Program-made: the position numbers and the translations under genes
From: an uncultured Eubacteriales bacterium
Lineage (GTDB): Bacteria > Bacillota > Clostridia > Oscillospirales > Oscillospiraceae
DNA length: 6,606 nucleotides
Direction: 5' to 3'
Assembly: GCA_900548615.1 (NCBI GenBank)
Contig: URKW01000104.1
Location: 1-6,606 of the forward strand
Part shown: one piece after another, positions 5,046-6,606 of the stretch
Layout: each line of letters starts with the position of its first letter
How positions within the stretch are numbered: position 1 is the stretch's first letter
The notes under the pieces: model-generated
Told to the model about the DNA's origin: nothing
Database searches by the model: none
What the model saw: the letters and a program-made list of their open reading frames with translations, nothing else

Positions 5046-5681
5046 ATGCTGATCACAAGACTGAAATCCGAAGAAACCATTACCTCCCTCTGCACCGGCA
5101 AGGTGTTTATCATCAACTGCCACGGCTGCAAGGAGGTCGGCTTTCCCGAGGTGGAGGCTCACGCCCTGCAGAAGAAGCTGGCGGACGCCGGTAAGGTAGT
5201 GGGCACGCTGACCACCGACTATGTCTGCAACCCCGACGAGCTGGCACTGCGGCTGAGAGGCCCCATGCCCAAAATCGCCGAGGCGGACGCCGTTCTGGTG
5301 TTTTCCTGCGGCGTAGGCGTGCAGACCATCTCCGGCCTGCTGGACGACAAGCCTGTTTACGCCTGCTGCGACACGGTGGAGCTGCCGGGCTTCCAGGGCG
5401 TTACGCCGCTGGAGTACGACTGCGACCAGTGCGGCGAGTGCTTCCTGAACCTGACCGGCGGCATCTGCCCCATCACCGCCTGTTCCAAGAGCCTTGTCAA
5501 CGGCCCGTGCGGCGGCACGAAGGACGGCAAATGCGAGGTTTCCCCCACGATGGACTGCGGCTGGGAACGGATCATCCAGCGGCTGAAGGCACAGGGCCGT
5601 CTGGACATCCTGCGCTGCCCCACGCAAATGCACGATTTCAACACGGATCAGGCGACCATGGCCGCCAAAGAATCTGACTAA
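5046..5681 (+). CDS. metV: MetV, iron-sulfur/zinc subunit of methylenetetrahydrofolate reductase
   Basis: The 211-residue protein is a stand-alone MTHFR_C-type domain that partners MetF and passes electrons between the NADH-oxidising subunit and the MetF flavin. Cysteines at 25, 28, 61, 88, 126, 129, 132, 141, 146, 155, 163 and 171 are candidate Fe-S or zinc ligands. The signature TGGICPITACSKSLVNG (137-153) is followed by PCGG and GKCE. It aligns along its length with residues 1-190 of the preceding RnfC2 protein and keeps the same cysteine positions, so the two are paralogues. It starts 16 bases after rnfC2, behind a strong GGAGGGAG site, and ends 14 bases before metF, which indicates one operon. 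There is no signal or membrane segment, and the length is normal for the family. Confidence 0.92.
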   Translation: MLITRLKSEETITSLCTGKVFIINCHGCKEVGFPEVEAHALQKKLADAGKVVGTLTTDYVCNPDELALRLRGPMPKIAEADAVLVFSCGVGVQTISGLLDDKPVYACCDTVELPGFQGVTPLEYDCDQCGECFLNLTGGICPITACSKSLVNGPCGGTKDGKCEVSPTMDCGWERIIQRLKAQGRLDILRCPTQMHDFNTDQATMAAKESD

Positions 5682-5695
5682 TCAGGAGTAATGCT

Positions 5696-6577
5696 ATGAA
5701 AATTACAGATCTGTTTCATAACGGTGAATTCGTCGTTTCCGCCGAGATCGGCCCTCCCAAGGGCATCCACATCGACAGTCTGGTGGAGGAGGCGAAGGAA
5801 TACCTCACCGGCGTCCACTACGTCAACGTGACCGATAACCAGTCCTCCGTCATGCGGCTGGGCGGTCTGGCCACCTGCAAGGTGCTGAAGGACGCGGGGC
5901 TTACCCCCATCTTCCAGCTGACCTGCCGCGACCGCAACCGCATCGCGCTGCAGTCCGACCTGCTGAGCGCCGCCATGCTGGGCATCGACAACATTCTGTG
6001 CCTGACCGGCGACCACACCAAGCTGGGCGACCATCCCCAGGCCAAGCCTGTGTTCGATCTGGACTCCGTGTCGCTGCTCCACGCAGCCAGCCTGCTGGAG
6101 ACCGGCAAGGATCTGGGCGGCAACGAGCTGGTGGGCGAGCCCCCCAAGTTTGCCAAGGGTGCCGTGGTGTCCCCCTGCTCCGACTCCGTGGACGCGCAGC
6201 TGGTGAAGATGGAGCGCAAGGTCAAGGCCGGCGCTGAGTTCTTCCAGACACAGGCGGTCTTTGAGCCGGAGAAGTTCATCAAGTTCATGGAGGCCGCCAA
6301 GCAGTTCGGTAAGCCCGTACAGGTGGGTATCATCATCCCCAAGTCCGTGGGCATGTGCCGCTTCATGAACAACAACGTGGCCGGTGTTCACATCCCCGAC
6401 GAGCTGATCGCCGAGCTGCAGGCGGACAAGGAAAAGACCAAGGCCGGTATCACCGGCGTGGAGATCGCCGCCCGCATCATCCGTGAGTGCAAGCCCTACT
6501 GTCAGGGTGTCCACATCATGTCTCTGGGCTGGGAATCCAAGGTTCCCGGGCTGCTGGAGCAGGCGGGTCTCAAGTAA
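5696..6577 (+). CDS. metF: Methylenetetrahydrofolate reductase, flavoprotein subunit MetF
   Basis: MetF reduces 5,10-methylene-THF to 5-methyl-THF, which supplies methionine synthesis and, in acetogens, the methyl branch of the Wood-Ljungdahl pathway. The 293-residue TIM-barrel protein carries SAEIGPPKG (15-23), with Glu17 as the expected catalytic acid, then VTDNQSS (45-51), the flavin-binding QLTCRDRNR (74-82) and NILCLTGD (99-106), and FFQTQAVFEPEKF in the C-terminal half. Length is typical. AGGAG (5684-5688) lies 7 bases before the ATG; an out-of-frame ATG at 5691 leads to an immediate stop. It is the last visible gene of the rnfC2-metV-metF operon. The remaining 29 bases hold no clear terminator, but AAAGCTGCCGCCGCTGC at the edge could be the left arm of one. 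Confidence 0.95.
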   Translation: MKITDLFHNGEFVVSAEIGPPKGIHIDSLVEEAKEYLTGVHYVNVTDNQSSVMRLGGLATCKVLKDAGLTPIFQLTCRDRNRIALQSDLLSAAMLGIDNILCLTGDHTKLGDHPQAKPVFDLDSVSLLHAASLLETGKDLGGNELVGEPPKFAKGAVVSPCSDSVDAQLVKMERKVKAGAEFFQTQAVFEPEKFIKFMEAAKQFGKPVQVGIIIPKSVGMCRFMNNNVAGVHIPDELIAELQADKEKTKAGITGVEIAARIIRECKPYCQGVHIMSLGWESKVPGLLEQAGLK

Positions 6578-6606
6578 ACTACCGATAACAAAGCTGCCGC
6601 CGCTGC

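Noticed and set aside
3032..5131. Very long minus-strand open frame (about 700 codons) opposite rnfC2
   Set aside because: It mirrors codon bias of the plus-strand gene, is rich in His, Leu and Asp with no recognisable domain, and the plus frame holds clear RnfC and Fe-S motifs.
5678..6514. Minus-strand open frame opposite metF
   Set aside because: It is antisense to conserved MetF motifs, and its composition shows no domain.
1..6606. CRISPR array, insertion sequence or integrase gene
   Set aside because: No regularly spaced repeats, transposase or recombinase frame is present; only short tRNA-derived repeats were seen.

Overview
The window looks like chromosomal DNA from a strictly anaerobic, GC-rich gut-type Clostridia species (Oscillospiraceae/Ruminococcaceae-like). 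This is inference from the strong Shine-Dalgarno sites, the GC-rich third codon positions, the acetogen-type methylenetetrahydrofolate reductase genes and the recognised families; no rRNA marker is present.

Left part (1-1350), minus strand apart from a possible 3' gene tail at the left edge. An Ala tRNA (anticodon CGC) at 1150-1225 has a near-consensus promoter and a 14-bp-stem terminator. Upstream of it lies an exact 26-bp copy of its own 5' end. Downstream come tiny reading frames with good ribosome binding sites, a structured inverted repeat whose arms match the tRNA anticodon arm, a second strong terminator, and a MalY/PatB-type PLP lyase. The lyase is a pseudogene: about 215 internal residues, including the PLP lysine region, are missing and the frame is broken at the junction. 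A hairpin terminator and the possible end of a plus-strand gene close the left edge.

Middle part (1374-2735): one plus-strand gene with its own promoter and terminator. It encodes a member of the coenzyme F420-0:gamma-glutamyl ligase family (CofE/COG1478). No F420-dependent gene is visible, and it sits beside folate one-carbon genes, so a folate-related role is a real alternative.

Right part (2736-6577): a 326-base control region with a perfect palindrome and a promoter, followed by the three-gene operon rnfC2-metV-metF with gaps of 16 and 14 bases. These encode an NADH-type methylenetetrahydrofolate reductase complex. The predicted electron route is NADH to the flavin of RnfC2, through its two ferredoxin-type [4Fe-4S] clusters and the cysteine-rich MetV modules, to the FAD of MetF, which reduces methylene-THF to methyl-THF. 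RnfC2 carries a second MetV-like module fused to its N-terminus, paralogous to the separate MetV.

The operon matches a known architecture. The least explained part is the tRNA-Ala locus at 940-1330, with scattered tRNA fragments, tandem terminators and tiny ORFs.
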